DNA of 28,521 bases from a virus. The position numbers and the translations under genes are program-made. Shown one piece after another: positions 8,115 to 17,276 of this stretch. Within the stretch, counting starts at the first letter, position 1. Each line of letters begins with the position of its first letter. Under the pieces are notes generated by a model. That model saw nothing but the letters and a program-made list of their open reading frames with translations. It was not told the DNA's origin and ran no database searches. The stretch lies in IMG/VR virus record IMGVR_UViG_3300025889_000707, positions 1-28,521 of that record; one strand, given 5' to 3'.

Positions 8115-8827
8115 TGTCAAACCTAGGCCAGATAAAGAGCCTGATTAGAGTAAAAATATCACAAACTGATACGACTAATACTGATTTTACCGATCAGGAG
8201 CTTACTGGATTTGTAAATGAGGGCCAAAGATTCTTGGGCGCATTGGTTAAGAAGCCTATTGACCATGTTGAGATACAAGTTCAACAGGATTATCCGGCAT
8301 ATACCCTGCCAAATGACACAATTCTCCTTAATACAGCCTATTTCGGAGATGTCTCAATCAATGGTGATGTTCGACCATTGACAATCACGACCGAAGAGGC
8401 ATTGAAAGAGGCTAATCCTAATTGGATGGATGAAACTACTAATTCTCAAGGGCGACCAACTAGGATTGTGCTGATTGACCGAGTTACTGTTTTAATTTCT
8501 CCTAGACCCAACGCTGCGGAAGGTGCTAGTGGAAAGAAACTCCATATTGGATATGTTTATCAGCCCGCAATCCTTACAAATGACTCGGACACTCCCGATT
8601 TGCCTATTGTTTACCATGATTTATTGGCTGATTATGGACACTATATGTGCTGTCTTTCAAAATTAAATAAACCAGAATTAGCCACGGCAATCCTATCTCA
8701 AATGATGGATAAGGCTAAGAAATTGGAGCCGTTAATTATAAAGGAAACTAATTCTTTTGGTTTTTCTTGGGGTGGCGGTTTTGATCCAAACGACGATAAT
8801 GGCAGCGGATTGAGGTTTTCGTTTTGA
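8114..8827 (+). CDS. Head-tail adaptor protein (SU10/podovirus type)
   Basis: A 237-residue protein resembling the phage adaptor that bridges portal and tail nozzle in short-tailed phages. The N-terminus is helical (LGQIKSLIRVKI, then DQELTGFVNEGQRFLGALV), the centre is beta-rich with YTLPNDTILLNTAYFGDVSI and a GRPTRIVLIDRVTVLISPRP strand pair, and a C-terminal helical section (YHDLLADYGHYMCCLSKLNKPELA) ends in a Gly/Asp/Phe tail. This helix-beta-helix order matches the SU10-adaptor style as I know it. Its position between capsid and tail hub genes agrees. Confirmation would need a profile or structural comparison. Confidence 0.72.
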   Translation: MSNLGQIKSLIRVKISQTDTTNTDFTDQELTGFVNEGQRFLGALVKKPIDHVEIQVQQDYPAYTLPNDTILLNTAYFGDVSINGDVRPLTITTEEALKEANPNWMDETTNSQGRPTRIVLIDRVTVLISPRPNAAEGASGKKLHIGYVYQPAILTNDSDTPDLPIVYHDLLADYGHYMCCLSKLNKPELATAILSQMMDKAKKLEPLIIKETNSFGFSWGGGFDPNDDNGSGLRFSF

Positions 8828-9087
8828 AAATATCATCTAATCAGTTTTCTAAGAAGAATTTTAACAAAGGGACAGGATTTACTGACCAGTCCTTTAATAC
8901 TTGTTCTAATTCTTTTTCTAAAAAAGCTTTCAATAAGGGGACGAATGTTTGGGGTGGAGATAATACTGCTGAATCAGCTTATGGCGTGGATGATATATAC
9001 GGAGGAGTAGATAGCACGTACGGGACAACCCCCTATGGGGGAATGAGTCATTTCCGTTTGCGTCAATTTTACGATTTGTCTCACTAA
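8824..9087 (+). CDS. Small repeat-containing tail-module protein
   Basis: An 87-residue protein starting at a TTG that overlaps the adaptor stop (TTGA). It carries two copies of a short motif, NQFSKKNFNKGTGF and NSFSKKAFNKGTNV, followed by a Gly/Tyr/Asp-rich part (GVDDIYGGVDSTYGTTPYGG). The composition is low complexity and probably flexible. The single-base overlaps on both sides show that it is part of the operon. Function unknown. Confidence 0.62.
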   Translation: MKISSNQFSKKNFNKGTGFTDQSFNTCSNSFSKKAFNKGTNVWGGDNTAESAYGVDDIYGGVDSTYGTTPYGGMSHFRLRQFYDLSH

Positions 9088-11426
9088 TGAAAAAACTATT
9101 GCTTCTTCTATTCCTTGTCGGTACGGCTCATGCTGATCCTCTAGCAGTAGAAGAGATTCAGACTCCGTTGGGAGGATTGAATACGGCGGACCCGACATGG
9201 AGGATAAGCTCAAAATACTCTCCTTATATGAGGAATGTATTTATTGATCAAGGCAGAATTGAAGGCATAAATGGATATCAGACAGTTGGCACAACTTTAA
9301 CACTAAGTAAGGTTACTGGAATTTTTCCATTTAGGCGTGAAAATGGGAATACAACTTTTTTAGTTACAGATTCAAGCGTTACACTTGAAACATCTGATTT
9401 TCAAACATGGGTTTTAGTAAGTTCAAACTCAAATACTGGAAGCCCATTAAATTGGATTCAGGTTAGGAACAAAATGTGGGGATATAATGGATTGGATTTT
9501 GTTAAGACATGGGACGGGATAAATAGATCTATTCTTAATGGGAATGATAATACTCCAAATGTCCCAAAGTTCAAGTATGCACAATATTGGCAGGAGCGTG
9601 TATGGGGATTTAACAACCCTTCACTCGCTTCAGAACTAGCGTTCAGTTCAGTTGTTACCACAGATGCTGTAATTATTGATCCTACTGATTCAAGAGCTTG
9701 GCCTGTAACTAATTCATTGAAAATAGGTCAAGGAGACGGTGAGATTGGGACAGCATTATGGGTTAGAAATGGTCAATTGAAGGCAGGAAAAGAACGGTCA
9801 AAGTACACGATCTATGGAACGAATGTTTCTAACTATTTCGCTCGTAAAGATATATCTAATTCCGTTGGCGTGATTTCAAATGATTCTGTTGTTAATCTTG
9901 ATGACAGTACATATTATTTAAGTTATGACGGGATATACAAGGATGAGCAAAGGATATCTGATTTAATTGAAGATGATATTGAGAATATTAGCCGAGGAGT
10001 TCAGAAGAATGTGCAAAATATTTGGGACACACAATCAGATTTTACAAAAGGTCAATTATTTGGGACGACTGCGACAGCATCTGGATTTTTAAAGCCTCTA
10101 AGTAAGGGGAAGTTCTTCAATAATGTCAGAAAATTCCAAGGTGGAGCATCTCAACCATTTTCAGCTGTACTTAGCTCAGTTTATCCATCCACCCCATCTA
10201 CAAGCATAACAAATGATGCTTCGACTTATATTCGTATTGCCGTTACTCCTCCTGATTATATTCCGACGGATGATGTGTTTGCTCCAGGAGATAAAATGTT
10301 TATTAGTGATTTAGCTTTGCCTTGTAACGGGACAGCAATCAATATGAGTATTAAAAATTTCTATACAGGGGAAGAGGCTATTATAGATTTGGAAAGTGTA
10401 AAACCTTATGAAGCAAAGATATTATTTGATCATTTTGTTGTTGATGGTGGAAGTTTAGGATTCAGGTGGGCATTAAAAAATATAGGTGATGTAATTTCAT
10501 GTGGGAGAGCCGCTTCTTTACAGGAAGATTTAGGAAATTGGTTCTTTAAGCCAACGACTACGGGATCATTTATTTCTGAAATAACAACAGTTTCATCAAA
10601 TATTACTTCATGGTCTAGTCTGGATTCTTTAAATAGTACAAATGGTGGTGAAATATCTTATTTTTATCGAACATCAACTAGTGCAGTTAATATTGCAACT
10701 CAGACATGGAATGCTATTGGCCCAGGGGCCATAATCAATGCTCCTATAATAAATAATTATATTCAATGGACTACCACAATAACGTCCGTATCTTCTATGA
10801 CTCAAAGCGTTTCTAACATTGACTATTTAACTATAAATCACGTTGAAGGAGCAGGTTCTTTTAGTAGAGCTTTTGGCATAGACTGGAAAAACAGGTATTG
10901 GCTTGCGACTTCTACTGATGGCGGGAATATATTTAGTCTTATTTATGTTAAGTCAAAGGTTACGAATGAAAACCCTAATGCTTTTATGCCTATTGAGGGG
11001 ATAAATATCCGATCTTTTGCAAAGGATGGGAATGTTCTTTATGGCGGATCTTCAAGTACTGGATCAGTCTATAGATTGGATTATGGGACGAACTTCGATG
11101 GAGCCGCTATTCCATTTATATATGAAACTCCTGACATGATACTAGGAAGCAATTTCACATCAAAGAATATTCAGTCCTATTTATTGGATGCAGATAAGGG
11201 GTCCGCTTTAACTCTAAATGTTGGAAGTTCCATAGATTTTGGTTCATTCTCAAATAAGAGCATACCTTTGATTGGTTCCGGCAGATCATTAAATTCTATT
11301 AAGGGTGTGACAGCTCCTGCAAAGACTTTAAGGATAAGACTTTCTCATTCTCTTTTGGATCAACCATTTGTTATTAACAATTTATCTGTTCTTTATAGTC
11401 CTACAGCGATATTGGAGCCGAAGTGA
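9087..11426 (+). CDS. Tail hub/nozzle-like protein with an N-terminal signal peptide
   Basis: A 779-residue protein. After a near-perfect Sec signal (MKKLLLLLFLVGTAHA before DP) the mature N-terminus reads QTPLGGLNTADPTWRISSKY, then MRNVFIDQGRIEGINGY. This 'GGLNT...DP...P.MRNV....GR...GY' opening is typical of beta-propeller tail proteins of short-tailed phages (the P22 gp10/T7 gp12-like hub or nozzle group). The body is beta-strand-rich, with W/Y/G motifs repeated along the chain (QERVWGFNNPS, YLSYDGIYKDEQR). It follows the adaptor module and precedes the ejection genes, as expected for a nozzle. The signal peptide is the oddity, because tail proteins normally assemble in the cytoplasm. Start by TAATG overlap. 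Confidence 0.75.
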   Translation: MKKLLLLLFLVGTAHADPLAVEEIQTPLGGLNTADPTWRISSKYSPYMRNVFIDQGRIEGINGYQTVGTTLTLSKVTGIFPFRRENGNTTFLVTDSSVTLETSDFQTWVLVSSNSNTGSPLNWIQVRNKMWGYNGLDFVKTWDGINRSILNGNDNTPNVPKFKYAQYWQERVWGFNNPSLASELAFSSVVTTDAVIIDPTDSRAWPVTNSLKIGQGDGEIGTALWVRNGQLKAGKERSKYTIYGTNVSNYFARKDISNSVGVISNDSVVNLDDSTYYLSYDGIYKDEQRISDLIEDDIENISRGVQKNVQNIWDTQSDFTKGQLFGTTATASGFLKPLSKGKFFNNVRKFQGGASQPFSAVLSSVYPSTPSTSITNDASTYIRIAVTPPDYIPTDDVFAPGDKMFISDLALPCNGTAINMSIKNFYTGEEAIIDLESVKPYEAKILFDHFVVDGGSLGFRWALKNIGDVISCGRAASLQEDLGNWFFKPTTTGSFISEITTVSSNITSWSSLDSLNSTNGGEISYFYRTSTSAVNIATQTWNAIGPGAIINAPIINNYIQWTTTITSVSSMTQSVSNIDYLTINHVEGAGSFSRAFGIDWKNRYWLATSTDGGNIFSLIYVKSKVTNENPNAFMPIEGINIRSFAKDGNVLYGGSSSTGSVYRLDYGTNFDGAAIPFIYETPDMILGSNFTSKNIQSYLLDADKGSALTLNVGSSIDFGSFSNKSIPLIGSGRSLNSIKGVTAPAKTLRIRLSHSLLDQPFVINNLSVLYSPTAILEPK

Positions 11427-11701
11427 GAAAGATATGGATATTTTTAGTTTTGCCTTTATTTGGATTTACTCGTATTCATACTGATTATATTGATCCTAGG
11501 AATACTCAGGACGAGTTTTCAAATTTAGAAAACACAGTTCAAGATCAGGAGAACATTGTATTTGTTTCCACGCCAAACTTATCAGATGTTAAAGATAAGC
11601 AGATATTTTTGATTAGTTCAGGAACATACAATTCTTTTGGATGGCGATATAATCAGGAAATTTATGCAGTTAGCGGGTCTTGCGTGACCATTAGAAGGTA
11701 G
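11423..11701 (+). CDS. Small protein with a signal-like N-terminus
   Basis: A 92-residue protein starting at a GTG that overlaps the hub stop (GTGA). The N-terminus (MRKIWIFLVLPLFGFT) is a basic n-region with a hydrophobic core, but the cleavage site is less clear than in its neighbours, so it may be an anchor. The remainder is polar: an N/D/E-rich middle (NTQDEFSNLENTVQDQENI) that may be helical, and an aromatic end FGWRYNQEIYAVSGSC. Function unknown; the position suggests a tail accessory. Confidence 0.6.
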   Translation: MRKIWIFLVLPLFGFTRIHTDYIDPRNTQDEFSNLENTVQDQENIVFVSTPNLSDVKDKQIFLISSGTYNSFGWRYNQEIYAVSGSCVTIRR

Positions 11702-11713
11702 AGGAGATAATTT

Positions 11714-12676
11714 ATGGCAGAACAACCTTTAAGTAGTTTAATTCCAAATTACGGTCTTGGGGTGGATATTGCGTCACCGCAAGATTATGAAGGTCTTATC
11801 AATCAAGCTTATGTTGGTCTTGGTCAACCCGCTAATGATAACGGTAGGTATGAAACCACTCAAGATTTTATCAGAGGGTTAAGTTCTTCTTTTGTAGATA
11901 ATTATTACAAGAAAACAGGAAAAGTCCCAACTGTTGATCAAGTTAAACAATTTGTGGCTTTCAATGCAGATACTTCCAATGCAAAACAATTTATTACTGG
12001 AACACTAAATGCTGACAAAATGAATGCTTTGTCGAATATGTATATTGAGAGCAATCCAGAGATAGTTGCCGCTAATTCTCAACCGACTGACTTGGGAGCT
12101 ACAGCTGAGCAAATCAATGCTCTTTTTGATCCGCTTCAAAAGAACGCTATTGAGGCGAATTCCCGCAACTTCGCTCCATTAAGAGCTAGGGCTGTTGAGG
12201 AGGAAGCGGCATTGGGTCGGTTACGGTCAGGAGTATCCGCTGATCCTTCTTCTACAATCGGACAGGTAGACGTTAATGAAGCAAACTCGTTAAGTTCTGT
12301 AATAGGAAATATACTGGGTCAAAAAGCTTCAGGGACTTTGGATTTGAATAAATTCAATCAGAGCCTTGATTTTTCTAAGCAAAATGCCGCTGACGCTAGG
12401 AATCAATTCAATCAAAATCTGGCTTTCAATAAAAACGCCTATTCCGATCAGATGGATTTGGCACAGAGGCAGTTATCTTTATCTGCATTACTTGGAAGAT
12501 TGCAGGGAAGCAGAAGAAAGAATAATGGGATAGCAGGAGCATCTGGAGGAGCATTATCAGGGGCAGCTAGCGGAGCATTATTAGGAAGTATTGTCCCAGG
12601 GATCGGGACAGGGATCGGAGCCGCTGGCGGTGCATTGGTAGGTGGCCTTGGCGGATATTTCGGGAGTGCTGATTAA
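11714..12676 (+). CDS. Candidate ejection / internal virion protein with a glycine-zipper C-terminus
   Basis: A 320-residue protein. Residues 1-260 are polar and helical with many Asn/Gln/Ala (NQFNQNLAFNKNAYSDQMDL). The last ~45 residues are a glycine-zipper membrane-active stretch (GGALSGAASGALLGSIVPG, then GAAGGALVGGLGGYFGSAD). In podoviruses, proteins injected with the DNA lie downstream of the hub and often have such amphipathic or membrane-inserting segments, so I infer an ejection role. GAGGAG is well spaced before the ATG. It is the first of three adjacent genes of this type. No catalytic motif was seen. Confidence 0.65.
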   Translation: MAEQPLSSLIPNYGLGVDIASPQDYEGLINQAYVGLGQPANDNGRYETTQDFIRGLSSSFVDNYYKKTGKVPTVDQVKQFVAFNADTSNAKQFITGTLNADKMNALSNMYIESNPEIVAANSQPTDLGATAEQINALFDPLQKNAIEANSRNFAPLRARAVEEEAALGRLRSGVSADPSSTIGQVDVNEANSLSSVIGNILGQKASGTLDLNKFNQSLDFSKQNAADARNQFNQNLAFNKNAYSDQMDLAQRQLSLSALLGRLQGSRRKNNGIAGASGGALSGAASGALLGSIVPGIGTGIGAAGGALVGGLGGYFGSAD

Positions 12677-12685
12677 GGAGAATAT

Positions 12686-13834
12686 ATGCCTAATTATCCA
12701 AATGTAGATACACTTTCTGAACTTATTAGAAAACAGTCTTTTTATAATAGTGGTGGAGAAGAACCAGGGACAACTACTGCTGATAGATTTAATCAAGGTG
12801 TTAAATTAATTGGTGGAGTTGGAGATATTGTAAGCAATACCATCAATAATGTCCTAGCGATCAAGAAGGCTAATTTAGAAAGACAAAAGTTAAAGGCAGA
12901 CATAAATGAAAAGCTTCAAGGGCAGACGCCTATGCGTGATTTAACGATGCCTTTGAATCCTCAGACAATGAGAATTGACGAGAACACTACTCCTGAACAA
13001 AGAGCCGAGCAGGATAAGATTTATGCCGCTCGTGAAGCTATGGGGACAGGAACTTTGGATCAAGCTAAAGAGATGTCCGAGATTGAGAAGAATTTGAGAG
13101 AAAGACAGTTAAATCCAATGAAATCCGGAGTACATAGATTTGTTGATAGGAAGACTGGGAAGATTTTACAAGAAATTCCTTCAACTCCTGGAACAGGTGA
13201 TACGACTACTTTGATTGGAGAAGGATCAGGTGGCGGAGATGTTACTGTTGCCAGCAGGCTTAGACAAGAATTTATAAATCGTCCTGAAGTTAAAGATTTT
13301 GTGACTGTGAACACATCAATTAAATCAATGGATTCTTTGCTTAAGAATGCATTACAAGGAAACAAACAGAATCAACTTGCTTTGGATCAGGCATTGATAA
13401 CAATGTTTAATAAATTGACTGATCCTCAATCTGTTGTTAGGGAATCCGAATATGCTAGAACCCCAGAGAATCTTCCGATGGTAAATAGAATTGCTGGCGC
13501 ACTTGAAAAGGTAGGTCAAGGTGGTGCTGGTATGACCAATGAAGACCGTTTAGCATTAGTTACGGGAGCAAAAATTATTGGAAATGAAAGAGGTAATACA
13601 TTCAACAATCTACGGAATGAATATGAAACTCTTTCGACAAAATATCAAATTGATCCATCTCTTATAACTGGAACCTTAAAGCCATTTAATCCATATCAAT
13701 ATGAGAATGAAGGTCAAAAAGAATTAGATAAATTAAGAAGCCAATCATCTCCTGAAGAGTTGAACTTTATAGACTCGTTACAGGGAACCCCAGATCAGAA
13801 ATTGGCTGAAATTAAAAGAAGGATGAAACAATGA
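12686..13834 (+). CDS. Candidate ejection / DNA-injection protein
   Basis: A 382-residue, mainly helical hydrophilic protein. The central segment around residues 215-270 (DQALITMFNKLTDPQSVVRE followed by SEYARTPE) is a motif I associate with phage internal virion or injection proteins. The N-terminal third is Lys/Glu/Gln-rich, the middle has a Gly/Thr linker (GEGSGGGD), and the C-terminus is rich in charged residues. AAGGAG precedes the ATG, and the stop overlaps the next ATG (ATGA). The role is inferred from the motif and from its place between two other ejection candidates. Confidence 0.66.
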   Translation: MPNYPNVDTLSELIRKQSFYNSGGEEPGTTTADRFNQGVKLIGGVGDIVSNTINNVLAIKKANLERQKLKADINEKLQGQTPMRDLTMPLNPQTMRIDENTTPEQRAEQDKIYAAREAMGTGTLDQAKEMSEIEKNLRERQLNPMKSGVHRFVDRKTGKILQEIPSTPGTGDTTTLIGEGSGGGDVTVASRLRQEFINRPEVKDFVTVNTSIKSMDSLLKNALQGNKQNQLALDQALITMFNKLTDPQSVVRESEYARTPENLPMVNRIAGALEKVGQGGAGMTNEDRLALVTGAKIIGNERGNTFNNLRNEYETLSTKYQIDPSLITGTLKPFNPYQYENEGQKELDKLRSQSSPEELNFIDSLQGTPDQKLAEIKRRMKQ

Positions 13835-15306
13835 GTCTTGGATTAGACTTATCAGACATTAACACAAATTCTTCGTCTAATTCAAGTCCTACACAAACAG
13901 AACCAAAGAGGGGCTTAGGATTAGATTTAACTCCGAGTCAAGAACCGTCATTGTCTTCTTATGCAAAGGCAGTTCTTCCTTCTATGAAAGCAGTAGGTTC
14001 TCAAATGCTTGATACTAATCAAAAACTTGGGAGAGGAATTGTTCGTGGAGCTACTATGGGACTGCTTGAGAAAAAGACTCCTGAAGAACAGGCAATGGAA
14101 GGGAGCATTTTCAATGAGCAGGGTAAGGAAAAGACTTTTGCAGATAAATACTTAGCTCCAGAAAAAATTGGAGAGATGGCAGGATCAGTAGTTCCTCTTG
14201 TAATATCTGAAATGGTTTCTGGTACTCCTGCTAGTTTATTGGTTTCAAGATTTGGACTTGGAGCAGTTAAAGCGGCAATGGCAAAAGCTGGATTGACAAT
14301 GGCAACATATGAAGCGGCTAAAGGTGGAGTAGAGAATAAGCCGCCATTAGAGACAGCTTCAAATATGGCATCTGGGGCTATGGGTGGTGGAGTTCTTGGA
14401 GCTATTGGATATGGAGCAGGGAAAGTTGGTGAAGCATTAACAAAAGATTTACCTAAAGCCATAGCTACTGATTATCTTAATACCCCTTCTTCTATTTCCG
14501 AGAATCTTCGTAGAGATGGGAAAACATCTCTTAGTGAGCAATTTCTTGAAAGGACAAAGTATGGAGCGGGACAAAGCAAAAATCAAGTTTATGACGATAT
14601 TAGCAAAGAACTTGAACAAAACAGATTTGTTATTAGAAGTAAACTTCAACAAGCTGACGAAAGCGCTATGGTTGGGGATGTTGGAACTTATAGGACAGGA
14701 AAACTTGGAGAACCTATTAGAATTTCACAGTTACAAGAAGGTTCAGGGATTGATTTAGACAAAATAAGAAATAACTTAGCTCCTTTAGCTAAAGAACAGT
14801 CCTCTATTGGTCAAAAAAGTCAAGCCAGAACAATTAGACGGTTAATGTCCGATATTGCTCCAGGTAGGAGTGTTATCAGTAAATCGGATGCCTATGATCT
14901 ATTAGGACAACTAGATGCCGAGGTTAATAAAAATTATCTAAAAGCAACGAACGATATAGCTCCTGGAACCGAAGCTAGGGCAGCTTTTGCGAATGGTCTT
15001 AGACAAATGTTGAGTGAAACTGCTCCTGAAGTTTCCAAACTTATTAATCGTAATCATTTTCTTCAAAGTGTACAAACATCACTTTTACCGCAAGTGTCTG
15101 ATACTGGTGCAAAATTTGGGAATGTTAAAAATGCTGCTGTCCGGTTTCTTCTTGGGAATAGATTTACTCTAGGTGCAGCAAGAGGTTTACGATCTCCTGT
15201 TGTTGAGCAAACAACTAATGTGGTAAGTCCAGTAATTAAACAAGCAACAAGACTAAAATTATCTGAAACTATTGACAATATGCGTAACAAAGGCAAAAAA
15301 CAATGA
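13831..15306 (+). CDS. Candidate ejection protein with duplicated GLDL N-terminal motif
   Basis: A 491-residue protein. The N-terminus has two copies of a short motif, SLGLDLSD and GLGLDLTP, separated by a Ser/Asn/Thr linker; such repeated short linear motifs may dock to a partner. Residues about 115-200 are hydrophobic and Ala/Gly-rich (GEMAGSVVPLVISEMVSG, then ASGAMGGGVLGAIGYGAG) and could insert into membrane. The C-terminal half is helical and charged. This matches the pattern of large internal virion proteins that extend the DNA channel across the envelope in short-tailed phages. No lytic transglycosylase motif was found. Its stop overlaps the fibre start by ATGA. Confidence 0.63.
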   Translation: MSLGLDLSDINTNSSSNSSPTQTEPKRGLGLDLTPSQEPSLSSYAKAVLPSMKAVGSQMLDTNQKLGRGIVRGATMGLLEKKTPEEQAMEGSIFNEQGKEKTFADKYLAPEKIGEMAGSVVPLVISEMVSGTPASLLVSRFGLGAVKAAMAKAGLTMATYEAAKGGVENKPPLETASNMASGAMGGGVLGAIGYGAGKVGEALTKDLPKAIATDYLNTPSSISENLRRDGKTSLSEQFLERTKYGAGQSKNQVYDDISKELEQNRFVIRSKLQQADESAMVGDVGTYRTGKLGEPIRISQLQEGSGIDLDKIRNNLAPLAKEQSSIGQKSQARTIRRLMSDIAPGRSVISKSDAYDLLGQLDAEVNKNYLKATNDIAPGTEARAAFANGLRQMLSETAPEVSKLINRNHFLQSVQTSLLPQVSDTGAKFGNVKNAAVRFLLGNRFTLGAARGLRSPVVEQTTNVVSPVIKQATRLKLSETIDNMRNKGKKQ

Positions 15307-17276
15307 AAAAATGGCTCCTAGCTCTACTTCTTCTACCTACGAATGTTTGGTCTGATACTATTACGACAGGGGCATTAGGATTGCTTAAACCTACGACAGG
15401 ACAAGTCAGTTCTCGTCCTGCTGGTGACAAGCTCAATTCTAACTTTGACATTATTGATTCATCCTTTACTTCTCTTAAATCTCAGGTAAATAATATTGCA
15501 CAAGCTACAGCCGCCTTGGCTTTGGGTGGAGGAGGGGCTTCATCTTTAGCGGTAGGCACAGGGACATTGCAGTCAGTTACAATCATATCTAGTCCGACTT
15601 CTATTATCAGTTTTGCAAATGGCCCTTTTAAGGTTAATCTTGTAAATAATGCTACGGCCTATATTGATATTGATTATTCCTCTATTACGGCTCAGGGACT
15701 TGTAACTGGAGGATCATCTGGAATTCCATTACCAAATGGTGACACCTCTTACATTCAGAGGGAAGCGACATGGACTGTGACGGGAAGCCCGACGTTTGCA
15801 AGTTCAACGACTTTTTTGGGTGATGCTATATTTGACAAGCACGTTGGCATATCAAGCAACGTCAGAATTTATAACAATTTTGAATCTAATACTGATTATG
15901 CACCGATGCTTTACATAAAGGAAGGAAGAGTAAATCAACAATATTCACTATTGGAGCTTAATAGTGTGACAACTGGGAGAAATGGTTATTACATAAAAGC
16001 TGGGGATTTCTTTTTATTAAACTCGGTACAAAGTCCTACCTTTAGCCCTTCCCCTGGGATGGTCATAGGTAGCACAAACCCCACATCTATGATTGATGTT
16101 GTTGGCGGTTCTATAACGGTGCGCGGGAATAACGCCGGACTTTACATGGCAGGAGTTTCATCTATATCTGCGAGTGGGATTGAGGTTAGGCAAAGTTCGA
16201 TTACGTTCCAGAATTACACAGCTGTCTTTGCAACTGGTGGAGCATCCGTTGGCGATAGATTAATAGCGACTCAAGTTAATGGATCGAATGTCATCATTGG
16301 TTTTGGGAAAGCCGTGTCAGCGTCTGGGAGTGGGATAACTACAGATCAGGCGAATGCTCTAATCTCGTCAACATGGACAGCGTTTACAAACTTCACGTCA
16401 ACCACTCAAGCCGTTGGGACATCGACATCAAACATTCAGGCGTTTTATGCTGGCTTCACTTCCACTTCAGATGCGCGCGGGAACACTTTTGTGAATTTCC
16501 GCTCCACAACTGACACGACGTTCAACCATATCAATTCAACGATCACGGCGATCAAAACATCTACGACAAATATTCAAAACTTCTACGCCGGATTCACCTC
16601 TACATCGGACGCAAGAGGCAATACATTTGTAAATTTCAGGTCAACGACGGATTCACAAATTACCACATTCCAAAACTTTAGATCCACCACAGACGCGCTG
16701 ACAAGCGTTATCCGTTTCTCCACGTATTCAGGTGTCTACGCCCTTAATTTTGATATGGCGTCACTTCATGCGTTATCAACTGGATTTGCGACGATAGAAT
16801 CAACGGCATCCTATGCCTCTCCATATGGGCTTTCCCTTGTGCCAATGCTTGTGAGGGCATTTGACGGGACTTTGACTGAAACGGTTCATGGGAAATTTAT
16901 ACTCCCCGAGGACGTGGATGTCAGCTCAAATGTGCTCTTTATGACGACGGTTATCCCGAAGACGGCTGGTCCGAATAAAAATGTGACCATTTTATTTAAT
17001 TCCACAGCCACGTTTGCGAATGGAGCCGGCGTTTACAATTACGCAAATTCTACAGGAGCGCAGACGTGCTTACTTATAGGATCGACAGGAACATTCAATA
17101 CCTGTTCTTGGACTCAATCAATGTCAGCCCTAAACTGGCAAGCATACGAGCAGGTATTTTTTGAAATTGGCAGAGGAAATGACACGGCAATTTTAGGAAC
17201 TACAAATTTAAGCGGAGATTTGTACATGATGAATCTGATGATCCAGATTCCGATGGTTTACAAGAAGGAACCATGA
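15303..17276 (+). CDS. Tail fibre-like protein with signal peptide and internal repeats
   Basis: A 657-residue protein with a Sec-type N-terminus (MKKWLLALLLLPTNVWS before DT), then a short conserved-looking section (GLLKPTTGQVSSRPAGDKLN) and long Ser/Thr/Gly/Asn-rich beta-like stretches typical of trimeric fibres. Residues about 381-404 and 427-450 are a nearly exact protein repeat (FYAGFTSTSDARGNTF, then VNFRSTTD), and a third partial copy FQNFRSTTD follows. The C-terminal ~170 residues look like a separate globular, perhaps receptor-binding, domain (SYASPYGLSLVPMLVRAFDG and onward). It follows the ejection genes and precedes a lectin-like gene. From about 16.1 kb onward the DNA uses more GCG, CGC and ACG codons than upstream, which may indicate module exchange. 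Confidence 0.75.
   Translation: MKKWLLALLLLPTNVWSDTITTGALGLLKPTTGQVSSRPAGDKLNSNFDIIDSSFTSLKSQVNNIAQATAALALGGGGASSLAVGTGTLQSVTIISSPTSIISFANGPFKVNLVNNATAYIDIDYSSITAQGLVTGGSSGIPLPNGDTSYIQREATWTVTGSPTFASSTTFLGDAIFDKHVGISSNVRIYNNFESNTDYAPMLYIKEGRVNQQYSLLELNSVTTGRNGYYIKAGDFFLLNSVQSPTFSPSPGMVIGSTNPTSMIDVVGGSITVRGNNAGLYMAGVSSISASGIEVRQSSITFQNYTAVFATGGASVGDRLIATQVNGSNVIIGFGKAVSASGSGITTDQANALISSTWTAFTNFTSTTQAVGTSTSNIQAFYAGFTSTSDARGNTFVNFRSTTDTTFNHINSTITAIKTSTTNIQNFYAGFTSTSDARGNTFVNFRSTTDSQITTFQNFRSTTDALTSVIRFSTYSGVYALNFDMASLHALSTGFATIESTASYASPYGLSLVPMLVRAFDGTLTETVHGKFILPEDVDVSSNVLFMTTVIPKTAGPNKNVTILFNSTATFANGAGVYNYANSTGAQTCLLIGSTGTFNTCSWTQSMSALNWQAYEQVFFEIGRGNDTAILGTTNLSGDLYMMNLMIQIPMVYKKEP
16443..16652 (+). 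repeat. Protein-level repeat in the fibre gene with scrambled codons
   Basis: Two copies (16443-16514 and 16581-16652) encode the same 24 residues, yet 20 of the 24 codons differ, all synonymously. The only identical codons are two TTC, one TTT and one AAT. All 15 four- or six-fold degenerate positions differ. Confidence 0.85.

Noticed and set aside
14019-14462. A 147-codon - strand ORF inside the third ejection gene
   Set aside because: It is the antisense of a well-supported gene, with low-complexity Ala/Pro/Ile composition that mirrors the Gly/Ala codons of the sense strand and no ribosome site.
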